Of a stretch of DNA of 64,000 nt, positions 1-10,510 are shown piece by piece. Source of the stretch: Salvator merianae (taxonomy: Eukaryota; Chordata; Lepidosauria; Squamata; Teiidae); contig QVOM02000116.1 of NCBI GenBank assembly GCA_003586115.2, forward strand, positions 28,373,062 to 28,437,061, read 5' to 3'. A program made the translations under genes and the position numbers. The notes under the pieces are model-generated. The model saw nothing but the letters and a program-made list of their open reading frames with translations. It had not been told where the DNA came from and made no database searches. Each line of letters opens with the position of its first letter. Position 1 is the stretch's first letter.

Positions 1-1848
1 CTTGACACGATTTCCCATTTGGATTACTGCAGTGATTTACATATGAGACCACCTTTGAAGATAGCTTAGAAACTTTAACTGGGTCACAACATGCCAGAAA
101 GAGTAGTAATGGGGTCCCATGGTATGAATATAAAGAGCTTTTGTTTTTCACTTCCACTGATATACAATTTGTTCCAGATTCAATTTAGTTAGTTTTGATT
201 CTGATTTCTAATACGGTTCCTAAAACATGATCCTGTGCCAGTTCTTTAGACCATCAATAGAGGTCCTTGGTTCCAAAACAGAAAGTATAGAGTGGCTAAG
301 AGGAAGATGACTTTTGCAGCAGTGCCCTTCGCATCACAAGTGAGAAGTTTGCAAAGTCCCAATTTCAAAGTCTCTCCAGCGAAGACATTTTTGTTCCCCC
401 AGATTCAGCAGCCTTTCCATTATCTTTTTAACATCACTGATAAAATTTCCTTTTCCTTTGTACAGAACATGGATTCCTAACTTTCACTGACCTAGGATAA
501 AGGTTACTGTATAGAATCCAAGCCAGAATTTCTTGCTGAAGAAGGAATTTCAGTGATCATTGCCTGCCTTACAAACTGCAGCTCCTTAGTTAAATTTGCA
601 ATATAAAATCCAGTCCAGATTTCCTTATTTTGTACAGAAAAGCTCCTGTACAAAGATAAGGAGACTTGGACTGGATTTAATATTGCAAACCAACCTAGGG
701 ATCCCATTCACCTTTTACAAAACACACAAAAATCTCAGCTGCAGTGAGGCACAGGAAGAGGTTTACTCCCTGGTTCACAGCATGATTTTGATGTCAGCAA
801 ACCATAATATTCTGGGCTTTAATGCACTGCAGCAGCAGAAGGCCCAGTTTGTTGGCATCAGAGCACAATGGGAAATCTCCACCTAGTCCCTCCTCTGCTA
901 TGCCAGCCACCACTGACTGACATGATAACCAGGAAAAGGAAAAATGGTCTCTTGATCAAAATTCAAAACTACATAAAGAAATTCAGAGCTTTCCATCCAA
1001 ACTCTTTGCTCTACTTTTAATTATGGGATAGTGTTGCCAGTGGCATGGGCTGTAAGCTTGATAGTGGAGGGTCTGCTTTGTGTGCAATCCCAGGCCACCT
1101 CTGCATTTTTGCCAAGAAAATTGCACAAATGCAACCATGTAGCTAGCCAACCCTCAGCTCTGATGACAACTGAAGTTTCCTGTTTTCAATTTCTTGAGTG
1201 GTACAGCATCCCTTTTTTTTCCTATCAGCATCTCCTATCAACAAGTTAATTAGTGTCTCAGAAAGAAATATGACTGAGTATCTCATACAGTTTAATTGGT
1301 CTAATTTGCACATATAATACTGAAAGAATAATTCATTGTATGTTGACCTCTCTGGGGTGTTCGCCTCATTCTGTAATAAATCAACAGTCTTGATATCACC
1401 ACAAGGCCTTTCACTATGAAGTGATTTCAATAGATTATGTAAATATGATAATTAAAATTTGATATGGGGGGGAACTATTCTAAGCCTCTGACAATTGTAG
1501 ATTTAAAAGCTGAATCTGAAACAAGATTTTCCTGAATTGTACTCCATTTGTAATTGGATTGTTGTTTTATGAATTAAGTCATTATTTTAAAATGCTGCAC
1601 TTCGTTGATATGAATAGACTTCCATTTGTGCATGCAGTTCTTTCCATCTTATCAAGTTCCTGGAGCTACATGCATATAGATCAGTTAGAAGATCAGCAAT
1701 AGCACTGCTCAGTTTTTCCAGAGCACAACTATTAAAAGATGTAGGAATCCTGATCTGTTTTTCATGTGGTAGTTGAATACTTCCACAGCTGCTGCTTTTT
1801 TAGCTGTTACCACTGAGACAGTTATCCACATACCCAACTGATGCCTTT
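1..1848. other. Non-coding stretch, no gene seen
   Basis: AT-rich sequence without a recognisable exon, RNA gene or repeat boundary. The short open frames here have no domain, no paired splice sites and no similarity that I recognise. A duplicated phrase (a gene-like 'aatccagtccagattt' near 606-621 and its relatives near 512-525 and 667-680) suggests a short local repeat, nothing more. Confidence 0.5.
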
Positions 1849-1849
1849 G

Positions 1850-2560
1850 TTAGGAATCAGGTTTTGACTTAGGCCTCTTAAATTTGTTCATCACCTCCAC
1901 TGCATATTCATAAGGGATACTAAGTCAAACCTTTATGGTCTAGCAGCTTCTCCTACTTTCTTCTATGCATGTCTGAATTTTGCAATATGAATTTCATTAT
2001 CTGAGCCACAGTCAGCTCCTGATCTTGCTTTTACTGCCTGCATAGAACTTCTCCATCTTTGGCTGCAAAGTATATGATCAATCTGATTTCAGTATTGACC
2101 ATCTGGTTACATCCACCTGTAGAGTTGCTTTAAGCTGTTGGAAAGGAGTGTTTACTATGATCAGTGAGTTATCTTGACAAAACTCTGTTAGTCTCTGCCC
2201 TGCTCCATTTTATAGTCACAGGCCAAACTTGCCTGTTATTCTAGTTATTTTTTCATTTTCTACTTTAGCATTCCAATCCCCTATGATGAAAGTGACATCT
2301 TTTTTGGTATTAGTTCTAGAAGCTGTTGCAGATCTTCACAGAACTGGCCAATTTCAGCCTCTTGAGCATCAGTGATTCTGGCAAAGGCTTGGATTACTGT
2401 GATTTTGAACAGTTTGCCTTGGATTCAAACAGAGATCATTCTGTCATTTTTGAGATCTCAGTACTTCTTTTCACCTTTTTATTGACTCTGAGGACTACTC
2501 TATTGCTTCTGAGGGATTCTTTCTCACAGAGTAGTAGTTGTGTTAATCATCTTAGTTGCT
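1850..2560 (-). mobile_element. BovB/RTE-type LINE fragment (endonuclease to reverse-transcriptase linker)
   Basis: Read on the minus strand, broken frames give phrases typical of BovB/RTE LINEs. Near 2270-2300 is FIIGDWN, the endonuclease catalytic segment (usually IIGDWNAKVG). Near 1885-1930 is PYEYAVEVMNRFK, which resembles the BovB linker before the reverse transcriptase. Several frameshifts and stops are present, so the copy is dead and 5'-truncated. BovB is abundant in squamates and known for horizontal spread between reptiles and ruminants. Confidence 0.75.
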
Positions 2561-2644
2561 CTCTTTGGGGCCTTTTCCAATTCTGCAATATCCTTTTTCA
2601 ATTGTACAGACTGACCCAAACTGTACAGATGCGGTTGCACAACT

Positions 2645-2890
2645 GGTTTTCTTTATAAGGGCATTATAATAATAGCATTTTATTTCCAGTACCATTTCTT
2701 ATTATCCCTAACATGCTATTGACTTTTTTGACTGTAGATACACATTGGACCACACCTTCACTGAACTATCTACCATTATTCCAAGATCATCTCACAAGAA
2801 AAAATAGGATTTTTAGCTTCAATGTACATCATTTTGCATTTGTTCATTTTGTTGCATTTGTTGCATTTGCTTCTGCAGCTTGATAGCTCA
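2645..2890 (-). repeat. CR1-like LINE fragment, old
   Basis: The segment with 'taacatgctattgac' near 2709-2723 and the 'tgtacatcattttgcattt' run near 2823-2841 resembles a stretch found in antisense orientation in many amniote CR1-type copies. It is strongly diverged and carries no usable frame. The assignment is from memory of the consensus and needs a repeat-library search. Confidence 0.4.
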
Positions 2891-2899
2891 GTAGAGGGC

Positions 2900-4934
2900 T
2901 TTTGTCCAGCTGCAGTGCAGTGTACAGACAGGTTTCTCTGGCACACATCTGGGTATCTGAACATGTGCCAATGGTCCTTTAAGGGGAGGGGTGTGTCCTT
3001 ATTCCAAAGACCCCTTCTTTATAATAAAATAATCCCTCCTTTATAAGATATTTCAGGGGTGTTTCCATATACTCTATATGTGGCCTTCTTCATCTTAGCA
3101 GTCACTATCCTCAAAAAGTTCTTGAATTTGGATACTCTAATTCATTTGAGTTGTTTCAAACATTTTGGAATTTTAAACTAGCAGTTTATTGTCAGATGTT
3201 TGTAAATGTTGTTTCTTTCTTATGTTTCCTACTTATGGCTCATGCTATGATAGTAAAGCTATTTATGATATTTCAGGGACTATTTTAGTATCAGTTTGAA
3301 TATTTATTTGGAAATAATACAGATGTCTTTAATTTGGCTTTCATCTCAGTGATAGATTGGTGTTTTCAACTATCAATGTATGCCCATTTTTCAGACATAT
3401 GTAAAAAGGAAGAAAAGTCATGGTAGAGAAATAAGGGAAGAAAATACTGAAAAATATTAAGTACTAATGCACTTACAGAATGGAAAAAGGTGGACTTATT
3501 ATTTTCAACCAGAAATGTCAGGAAGAGTTGATAATGTTGCCATGCAGGAAATGTGCCTAAACATAGAATTAAAAAATTCTGAATGTCATTTCTCAGAAGT
3601 GTGATTCACAGTCACTTACAAGAAACAATATCAAAGCAGTTTGCTCATGGCCTTGGGACTTTAGTAAATGTGCATAGAGGAACCAGATGAGTTGTCTCAA
3701 TGGAAGAGAAACTGAGGCAGAGTTGATGCTAGAAACAGATATCCTAGCTCTGCCAAGCTTCAAGAAGTAAACCAAGAAGCCACAAATTTCCATAATCTCA
3801 AGACGGCCAGCATATTTCCCCTACTTCCTATTTTATCCAATAACAGTGCTGCCAAGTTGATTAGGCTGGGAAAGGATTATTTACCAGCCTGAAGTTACCC
3901 AGTGAGCTTCATGGCCAAGTGGAGATTTGAGCGCCTTTCTTGAAGGTTTGGCAAACAGAACAAAGCTCCAGTCCAGATCCAACAACCATAAAGTATTTTT
4001 CCTTTCATGGAAATAGTGGTTGTGCTACAGCAAATTTATAAGTAATCATTTCCTGTCTATAGTTCAATGGAATAAGTTTTCTTGCCTGTATGTATTGATG
4101 CTATTCATAGTCTTGCAGACCCTGCTTCTGATTCTATTCCTGTTTTTCTATCTTTTTCAGCACAGCTGAATTCCTAGCCTGCTTTCCCCTCAGTTGCTTC
4201 CATACATTAGGCCCTCATTGCCACCATCAACTTGTTAATGTTCTCTCTCCTTCCTACAAGGCTCTAGCAGGGTCTAATTACTTACAGCTGGCTATTGACT
4301 TAGGTTCTTTACCAGCTGTTGGCACAAAAAGGGCAAGTCAGTCCTCTCCAGATTTTGATGTTTGCTGCTTCAAGTCCTATTGGCCCCATTCACCATTGGC
4401 ACAAGTCATTCAGGGATTAGGAGATGCAGGAAGATAGGAAACTGAATCAAATTCTTTGTCCATCTAGCATAGCAAACTCTGCACAGACTGAGGCTGCATC
4501 CACGTGGCCGAAAAAGACTGCAAAGGAAGGGCCCGAAGAGTACTGGGACTGCCCGTTGCCATACCCATAAGGCCCACAGTCCATTCCAGAAGGCAGCAAG
4601 TGCTTTAGGAAATGAGAATGAAAACCCACTCCAAGGGCATTTGCCACACTCATTCACTCTTTCAGTCACTGTGTGGGTGGTTGTGGAAAGAGCGATGCAA
4701 TTTCTGACCAGCTCTGTTATGGAATGCATAGAAAATGGCCTACTTTCCGAACTATTTCCTGTGTGTCTCCTAATAGGGCTGGCCAGAAACTCCAAAACCT
4801 TTGAATTTTATGAGGCCTGGTAGGAGTAAGCAGATGCCACACCTTGCAGCTCAGGAACTGGGGCAAGCGTTCTTGCTCAGATGGTGAAGTCTACTGTTTC
4901 AAGTTTGGTTTTCTTCCAGCCCTAAACTGCAATC
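2900..4934. other. Non-coding stretch, no gene seen
   Basis: No exon, RNA gene or clear transposon end is visible. Frames such as the minus-strand frames near 4406-4795 lack domains and splice context. Confidence 0.5.
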
Positions 4935-4942
4935 TTCTGCAG

Positions 4943-5310
4943 CACTGGCGTAGCAAGGGGGGGGCGCGGGTGGCGGTGCGCACTGGGTGGCGCCTTGTTG
5001 GGGGCGGCGCCCGCCTTTGACTTGGGCCCTCCCTCCCGCCCTGCGTCCGGTTTGCCTTTAGTCGGCTTACCGGTACGTCCGCCGCTCGCTCACCCCGCCC
5101 GCCGCTCGCTCACCTCGCTCGCCCCGCCCGCCGCTCACTCGCCGTGCCTGCTGGCGTGCGCGCGCGCGGCCATCATCTCGGCGAGTAGGCAGCTGCAGGG
5201 CGGGGCGTCCTGCAGGGCGGGGCGGCGGGGCGTCCTGCAGGGCGGGGCGTCCTGCTCGGCTGCCGCCGTTTGGTCCGCCCCGGGCGGCGGAACATGTAGC
5301 TACACCACTG
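4943..5310. mobile_element. Non-autonomous hAT element, very GC/CpG rich, with intact 8-bp target duplication
   Basis: The 5' end CACTGGCGTAGC and the 3' end (reverse complement CAGTGGTGTAGC) form imperfect hAT-type terminal inverted repeats. They are flanked by a perfect 8-bp duplication TTCTGCAG at 4935-4942 and 5311-5318, which is diagnostic of hAT transposition. The 368-bp interior is extremely GC rich, with repeated GGGCGGGGCGTCCTGC-type units near 5198-5253. No transposase fits inside. The open frame through it is a composition artefact. Confidence 0.88.
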
Positions 5311-5435
5311 TTCTGCAGTTTGTATAATGTTCTATATTTTAATTATGTTTTAATTGTTACAAATTTATCATTTTTGTAACCTGCTCTGGGACTCAGGTGA
5401 AGGGCAGGATATAAATACTAATAAGCAAAGAAACA
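5311..5435 (+). repeat. L2/CR1-type 3' tail
   Basis: The run 'gttttaattgttac' followed by 'cctgctctgggac' and 'gggcaggatataaata' matches the tail shared by lizard L2-like LINEs and the SINEs they mobilise. The hAT element immediately to the left is inserted at its edge. Confidence 0.55.
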
Positions 5436-5646
5436 AATATTAAATCTGAGTTTCAGTCTCAATATTTTGTTATTAGCACCATCTTGTTGTTGTTGAGTAC
5501 CCCTGGACCTGACTGATTCCTGGTTGACTGCATCGGCACCTCTATGCAGTTTGCTTAGCGGAGATACAGAAGTGGCTAGCATAAAATAATATGAAGGAGA
5601 TAACAGATTTTGTTTTAAAAAATGATCTATGCTAAGCATAATTTGG

Positions 5647-5815
5647 GGAGTGGCTGTAGCCCAGTGGTAGAGCAAACTGTCTGCAAAGCAGAAGATTGCT
5701 GGTTCAGTCCCCAGTCTCTCTCCAGAAGTAGGCAGTGGCAAACCACTTCTATATCTCTGCCAAGAAAACTGCATAGAGGTGTTTCAAGTCAGCTGTGATT
5801 TGATGATACCCAACA
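5647..5815 (+). mobile_element. tRNA-derived SINE with BovB-like tail, copy 1
   Basis: The 5' part carries pol III promoter boxes: A-box-like 'tagcccagtggtagag' (5659-5674) and B-box-like 'ggttcagtccc' (5701-5711). The body ('ccagaagtaggcagtggcaa', 'ctctgccaagaaaactgc') and the end ('gtcagctgtga...acccaacaatag') recur in the copies at 16.9 and 54.0 kb. The end resembles the BovB 3' terminus, consistent with a Sauria-type SINE mobilised by BovB. It is not a functional tRNA gene. Confidence 0.75.
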
Positions 5816-5819
5816 ATAG

Positions 5820-6560
5820 CAAGAAGCACATTTTGCTGAAATTCAAGAATCTATTCTTAGATGGAAATTAATATTGATCATTCTTTCTTTCCAGGGTGCA
5901 AAATGTTTTACATTCCTTATTCCATGTATGTTCACCCTCTGCATGTGACAGGAATGCAGGTCTTGATTACTAAAATAATCTGGGGATAGCTTAACAGGCG
6001 ATGCAGCTATGATAATTCCATTTTCAGAATGGTCTGACCTCCTGAACAATTAAATATAATATTGACATATATACTATTATAGCACATTTTGCTTCTGGGG
6101 ATGTCCCAAACTGCAGTTCTTTGATGCATGAACTACAGTTAGAGTCTGTGGAACATCATCTTGAAGGTGCAGAGAACCTCAAAGCACATCTGTGCACATG
6201 CCATGATGTTGCATGCATGTGTGATGTTGCATGCTGTGACCTTGCCTACAAAGCCGGTTATAACTGCAGTGGTCGCATTTCAGAAAATGGGTGAGTTCCC
6301 CACACTGGAAGTACAAAAATGGTTTAAGACTGCAGGAACACGAAGGATGGAAATAAAATAACAAGTTAGCTTTTCCCACACACGCATATTTCTTGCAAGC
6401 AAAAGATGCTTCTGCAAGCGTTTTTACTATGTTAATCCCATCTTATAAGCCTTCATCAAGCATATCCTCTGCCAAATATTGTGAAATGTAGCTCTATTTG
6501 CAGGTAAATTCAGCTTTCCTGCTCCATTGTCTGGGTTTGTCTAAGAATCACCCTTTTGTC
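5820..6560. other. Non-coding stretch, no gene seen
   Basis: AT-rich sequence with a local repeat of 'gatgttgcatgc' near 6205-6235. No exon or RNA gene found. Confidence 0.45.
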
Positions 6561-6566
6561 CTTCTA

Positions 6567-6881
6567 CAGTAGAGTCTCGACTATCCGACATAAACGGGTG
6601 GGCTGATAGTCGGATAGCCGAAACCGTCGGATAATCCGGAGGGTCTAAGAAAAGCCTTGAAATCACGAAGTGAAAAGGGGGTAGCGAATGCGAATGGCGA
6701 AGGTCCCTGCGTGTTTTGGGGCGAGGTTTCACTCACCCTTCTCTCCTTGCCCGTCGCGGCCGCCATGTTTGGGGGCGTGTCTGGGGCACGGAAATGCCTA
6801 CAGCCACGCCCCCAAGCAGCCACGACGTCGGATAATCCAGAATGCCGGATGACCGAAGGACGGATAATCGAGACTCTACTG
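6567..6881. mobile_element. Tigger/pogo-like MITE with TA target duplication
   Basis: A 315-bp element bounded by terminal inverted repeats CAGTAGAGTCTCGACTATCC (start) and CAGTAGAGTCTCGATTATCC (reverse complement of the end). TA dinucleotides flank it at 6565-6566 and 6882-6883. Subterminal 'tcggatag/cggataat' motifs are repeated in both orientations. The terminal sequence and TA target fit the Tc1/mariner-pogo (Tigger) group. There is no transposase. Its CpG content is much higher than the surroundings, so it may be relatively young. Confidence 0.9.
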
Positions 6882-7273
6882 TACCAGCAAAACTGGAAAT
6901 ATTAGTGTACCCAGGTGTTCTGGAAGGAGTCAGATGTAAATTTTGCCGTCACATTGGCATCCTATTCTCCTTTTGATCAACCAAAAAGCCTTCTCCCTAT
7001 CCTTAGAAATTCCTGGAAGTTGCTACTTTATCTAGTCATTGTTCAGGGTCCGTGTGGAGGATTTGTCCAAAATGTGTCTCTAGCTACATTTTGCCCTATA
7101 AAAAGGGACTCCAACATATTCACTCACATGGTCACAGACATGGATTGCTGCTGGACAATTTGTTTCTTCATTTTCACCAGCTGGAAAGAATCTGCAAACA
7201 ACATTGCAGGGGTTCTTCTCTGTCTTGTCTATCTTCCTGGGATGGTCTGCAAAAGGCACCATCTCACTCTTGG

Positions 7274-7360
7274 CCCTTTCTGCACAGAGCCTTATTCTGG
7301 ATTGTATCCTGCAATAAGGGCCTGTCATCCACATGCCAGTGCATAGAAGTGCACAGAAGG
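7274..7360 (+). repeat. Left half of a Harbinger-like MITE (GGCCCTTTCTGCAC family)
   Basis: The segment starts GGCCCTTTCTGCAC and continues with 'cttattctggattgtatcc' and 'ccacatgccagtgca', closely matching the left arm of the element at 49983-50162. No right end is visible, so the copy is truncated or rearranged. Confidence 0.6.
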
Positions 7361-7361
7361 T

Positions 7362-7965
7362 GCAAGATACATGGCAGGATACATCTGCTGAGATTCCCAC
7401 TTATATGCAAGTACTAGGTGCTAAGCCTGTTTTTGAAACTTGTCATTGTGTATCTTCATATCCCTCCCTATTTGCATCCTTCCTCTTCCCAAAGCTCCAC
7501 GGCGTGCATCCTTAACCTTTTCTGCCACCGCTAATCTCCACAAGTGTTTGTCATCCATGTTTCCATCCTTCCCACTTCTCCTAGCTCCACATCTCAGTTT
7601 TGTTCTCCTCCTTACCTGGAGTTTGCAGACTTGCTCATTGAAGGCTCACATACTGATTGCCATGTAACATTTACTGATTAATATATATGTGATTAAAATT
7701 ATGGATGTCCTGTTCTCCTTCCAATCTGGCCACCCTACGCAATAGGCATCTCCTGGAACCCTGGGATTTTTCTTGTGAATCATCATCTGCTCTCTGCTCC
7801 TCTGTATCTGTTTCACCTTTAAAATTTAAGGTGTGGTTTTCACATGGGACCTTCTGTTCTAACCCTAACCTTCTCTGGTATTCTTAAAAAGTCACAGGAA
7901 AAATTAATGTAATAAATGTGAAACTATGGCACTTCTACAGAAGGAATTATGCTCAAATTAGAAGA
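7362..7965. other. Non-coding stretch, no gene seen
   Basis: Pyrimidine-rich runs but no supported exon or repeat boundary. Overlapping plus-strand frames here have no recognisable domain. Confidence 0.45.
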
Positions 7966-7973
7966 CAAATTTA

Positions 7974-8323
7974 TAGAGATGTGCAAAGTTTGGTTCCTGT
8001 ATAAAGATTTGATTGAACAGTTTGCATGTGAAGCTGTTCATACTGAACCAAATGTGCAGCTGTTTGAATATCAGGAAATTTGATTGAACTGAACCAGCAC
8101 CCTACTTGCAAACCCAAACAATTCACTTGAATGGTTCATGTTTGCTGTGTTTTTGTCCTTGAAAAGGGCTTTTTTTCAGTGGCATTTTTGTTGTTTTTGA
8201 ACAAGTTTGAAATTGAACATGAACAACTATTTGTTCGATTAAGTGGTTTGCCGTTGAGCCAAAGAAATGGGTGTTCAGTTTGACAGCAAACTGACATCTA
8301 ATTTTCATTCATGTACATCTCTA
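7974..8323. mobile_element. Non-autonomous hAT element (TAGAGATGTGC family), copy 1
   Basis: A 350-bp element with short terminal inverted repeats TAGAGATGTGC / TAGAGATGTAC. It is flanked by a perfect 8-bp duplication CAAATTTA (7966-7973 and 8324-8331). The interior repeats 'gaacc/gttca' motifs in both orientations. A relative lies at 37314-37593 and probable older ones near 32.1-32.9 and 47.0-47.7 kb. No coding capacity. Confidence 0.88.
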
Positions 8324-8331
8324 CAAATTTA

Positions 8332-10385
8332 TATTCATAAATCTTATGTTAACTGTGCACAATTCATGATAGAATCACTAAGGTGGACACTGGCACCTGA
8401 CAGTGGAACAGTTCAAATATGGCAGGATATTGACAAGCTATCATAACATCTAATGACTCAGTAGCCCTTTTATAAACAAACAAGGGAAAAGATGTGTACA
8501 AAAGCTTTGATCTGCCAGTCCGTCCTCTGTTCCAGGAACAGCAATTTCAGCATCACCTCATGAGCCATTAACCTGCTGCACTCGGAATACTCTTGACCTT
8601 TACCTTTTGTCAGCTTCACATATAAATAACCACTGAACTATTAGATTGGAGCTGCAAAATCTTTTCAGATGTTGCCAAGGCAATAGAATTGGCTTTTGGT
8701 GCATCTGTCCTTGATATAAGGCTATTTTGTGTGGTTTCATGTCTAATAAATAGAGTCCGATCACACTGGAGATTTGTTTTGAAACATGGCTTCTTCCTAT
8801 CTAAACTATTCACCACAACAATAGAGATACTTGTTCACAATCTATTGTCAGACCTCACAAAACATGGCGCAGTACAAACGGCAGAACACTTTTAAAGGCA
8901 ACATTACTGCATAATGATAGCCATGACATCACCCATAAAACTATGACAGAGAACAACCACGTCTCGCCACGATGGGATGAATGACCTTCAAATGGCCTGA
9001 TCTGGCTCTCCAATGGCACCGAGATGCTCCTCCCCATCTCTCTCAGTGATGTTCTTATTTCGCATCAGCAGCCATTGCTGTTGATGTAGCACTGGCAAAA
9101 GGCCATGCTAAGTGTGTGGGAGAGATTCAGTAGCTGCTGACAACTGGGATGTAGGGCTGAATGATGATTCACTTTTCATCTATGCTGCTGTTTGACAACT
9201 AAAGCAAGAGGGACCTTGCTCATCCTGGGCAGACCAGGGTAAGAGCTTGGATATCTGCCTGGTGGCTGCTACCACCATAGCTGGAGCGCTACCTGTTCAA
9301 TTGTGTTTGCTGTTATTGTTGCTATTGCTATTAGTGAAGAATGAGTGAGTACAGAACGGGGCCTGGGAGAATTGCATCTGGTTGGAACACCTGCCCAGAA
9401 CAAGCTCTGCTTGCTGGCTCAGTCTGCACAAGCTCTCATTAAAGAGAAAAAGATTTTGATACATCTGCTCCACCCCACCCCATCCAGCAGACAAGAATGA
9501 GAGCCTAGACAATTGCCTGGTTGGGGCTGCTACCGCTTCTACCATCTCAGCTGGGGCTTTGTCAACTGGAGTGTGGCTACTGTGCCTGCTGCTGTGCTTA
9601 TCCTTTTCTCCCCCCCCCCCTTTAAAATATACCTTAGGAATCTCATGGTTGGGCTTTGGGGGGTGAGCAATTCGGCTTGTTTTAGAGATTTGTTTTGTCT
9701 TCTGTCCTTGTCTGTGTGTTTGGGTGAGTGTGTGCTGGGAATGTGCCTGGAGTGGAGGAACAGAGGGGTGAAAGATGGAGATGCTTCTATTCCTGTGATC
9801 ACCAGGTGCAGATGGCATGTGGTCAGAAGGAGAAAATAGGTTAGGTGGCTGTATGTGATCACTTCCTCTGATCCTTCCCTTCCCATGTAGGTACCTGGTA
9901 CCTGACTTCTGAGCCTTTGTGCTTGGTGGTATTGTTCCTGAATGTCAGTCCATTACAAGACAGTATTCATGCATGATTTAGAACATAAGAGAAGACTTGA
10001 TTGTGGATAAGAGAAGAGACCAGGCATATATTGCTGGGCGGAACAGATATGACCCAGCTGTGTCCACCAGGTTTTTGGTGCAGCATCAGGCCAACTGGGA
10101 AGGGCCAGAGTGGGGGAGTTGTTGTGGTTTGTAGATCTATGATTCCACACAAAAAAAAAACCCCTTGCAGACTGAAGTAGGCTGTAAGGCCTTGTACCTG
10201 CTGCCCTATGGGCTTTCTGATTAATCCCTTGACTTCAACATTAATGTGAGGAATACTCTTGTAGGACCACCATGGGACTTCAAGGTCTGTGTGACAGCCA
10301 AATGAGTATTTTGTTTACTGTCATGGATCAAAGCCAGAGGACAGGCGAAAGCCTTGACCTTGTACTTGCTTCAGACTTTAAAGAA
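8332..10385. other. Non-coding stretch with local similarity, no gene
   Basis: No exon supported. The phrase 'ctggttggggctgctacc...ctcagctggggc' near 9517-9556 repeats a phrase near 9258-9287, pointing to an old local duplication. A C10 run lies near 9611-9620 and an A10 run near 10151-10160. Frames at 9297-9886 have low-complexity composition and no domain. Confidence 0.45.
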
Positions 10386-10394
10386 GGTGGCCTG

Positions 10395-10510
10395 GATATT
10401 GGTAATATCTGACTCAGGAAATCCATTTTTGGCTTAGATAATGTGGAAAGAAAATGACTAATCACTTTGCTGATGTGTTCTCTCACTTTGAAAGTCCAGT
10501 GAAGAATGGC
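10395..10510. repeat. Interspersed repeat related to the palindrome at 13.1-13.2 kb
   Basis: The block 'gaaaatgactaatcacttt' followed by 'gatgtgttctctcacttt' matches both arms of the inverted repeat at 13075-13245: directly the right arm and, in reverse complement, the left arm. This identifies a dispersed family, probably a MITE. Confidence 0.55.

Noticed and set aside
4995..5327. 110-codon open frame with Ala/Pro/Arg-rich product
   Set aside because: It lies inside the GC-rich hAT element and reflects composition only.
5647..5712. Possible tRNA gene (A and B boxes)
   Set aside because: No cloverleaf with proper anticodon and acceptor stems; it is the head of a SINE repeated elsewhere.
9297..9886. 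Overlapping frames up to 173 codons on both strands
   Set aside because: Low-complexity His/Ser/Gln-rich translation through non-coding DNA, with no splice partners.
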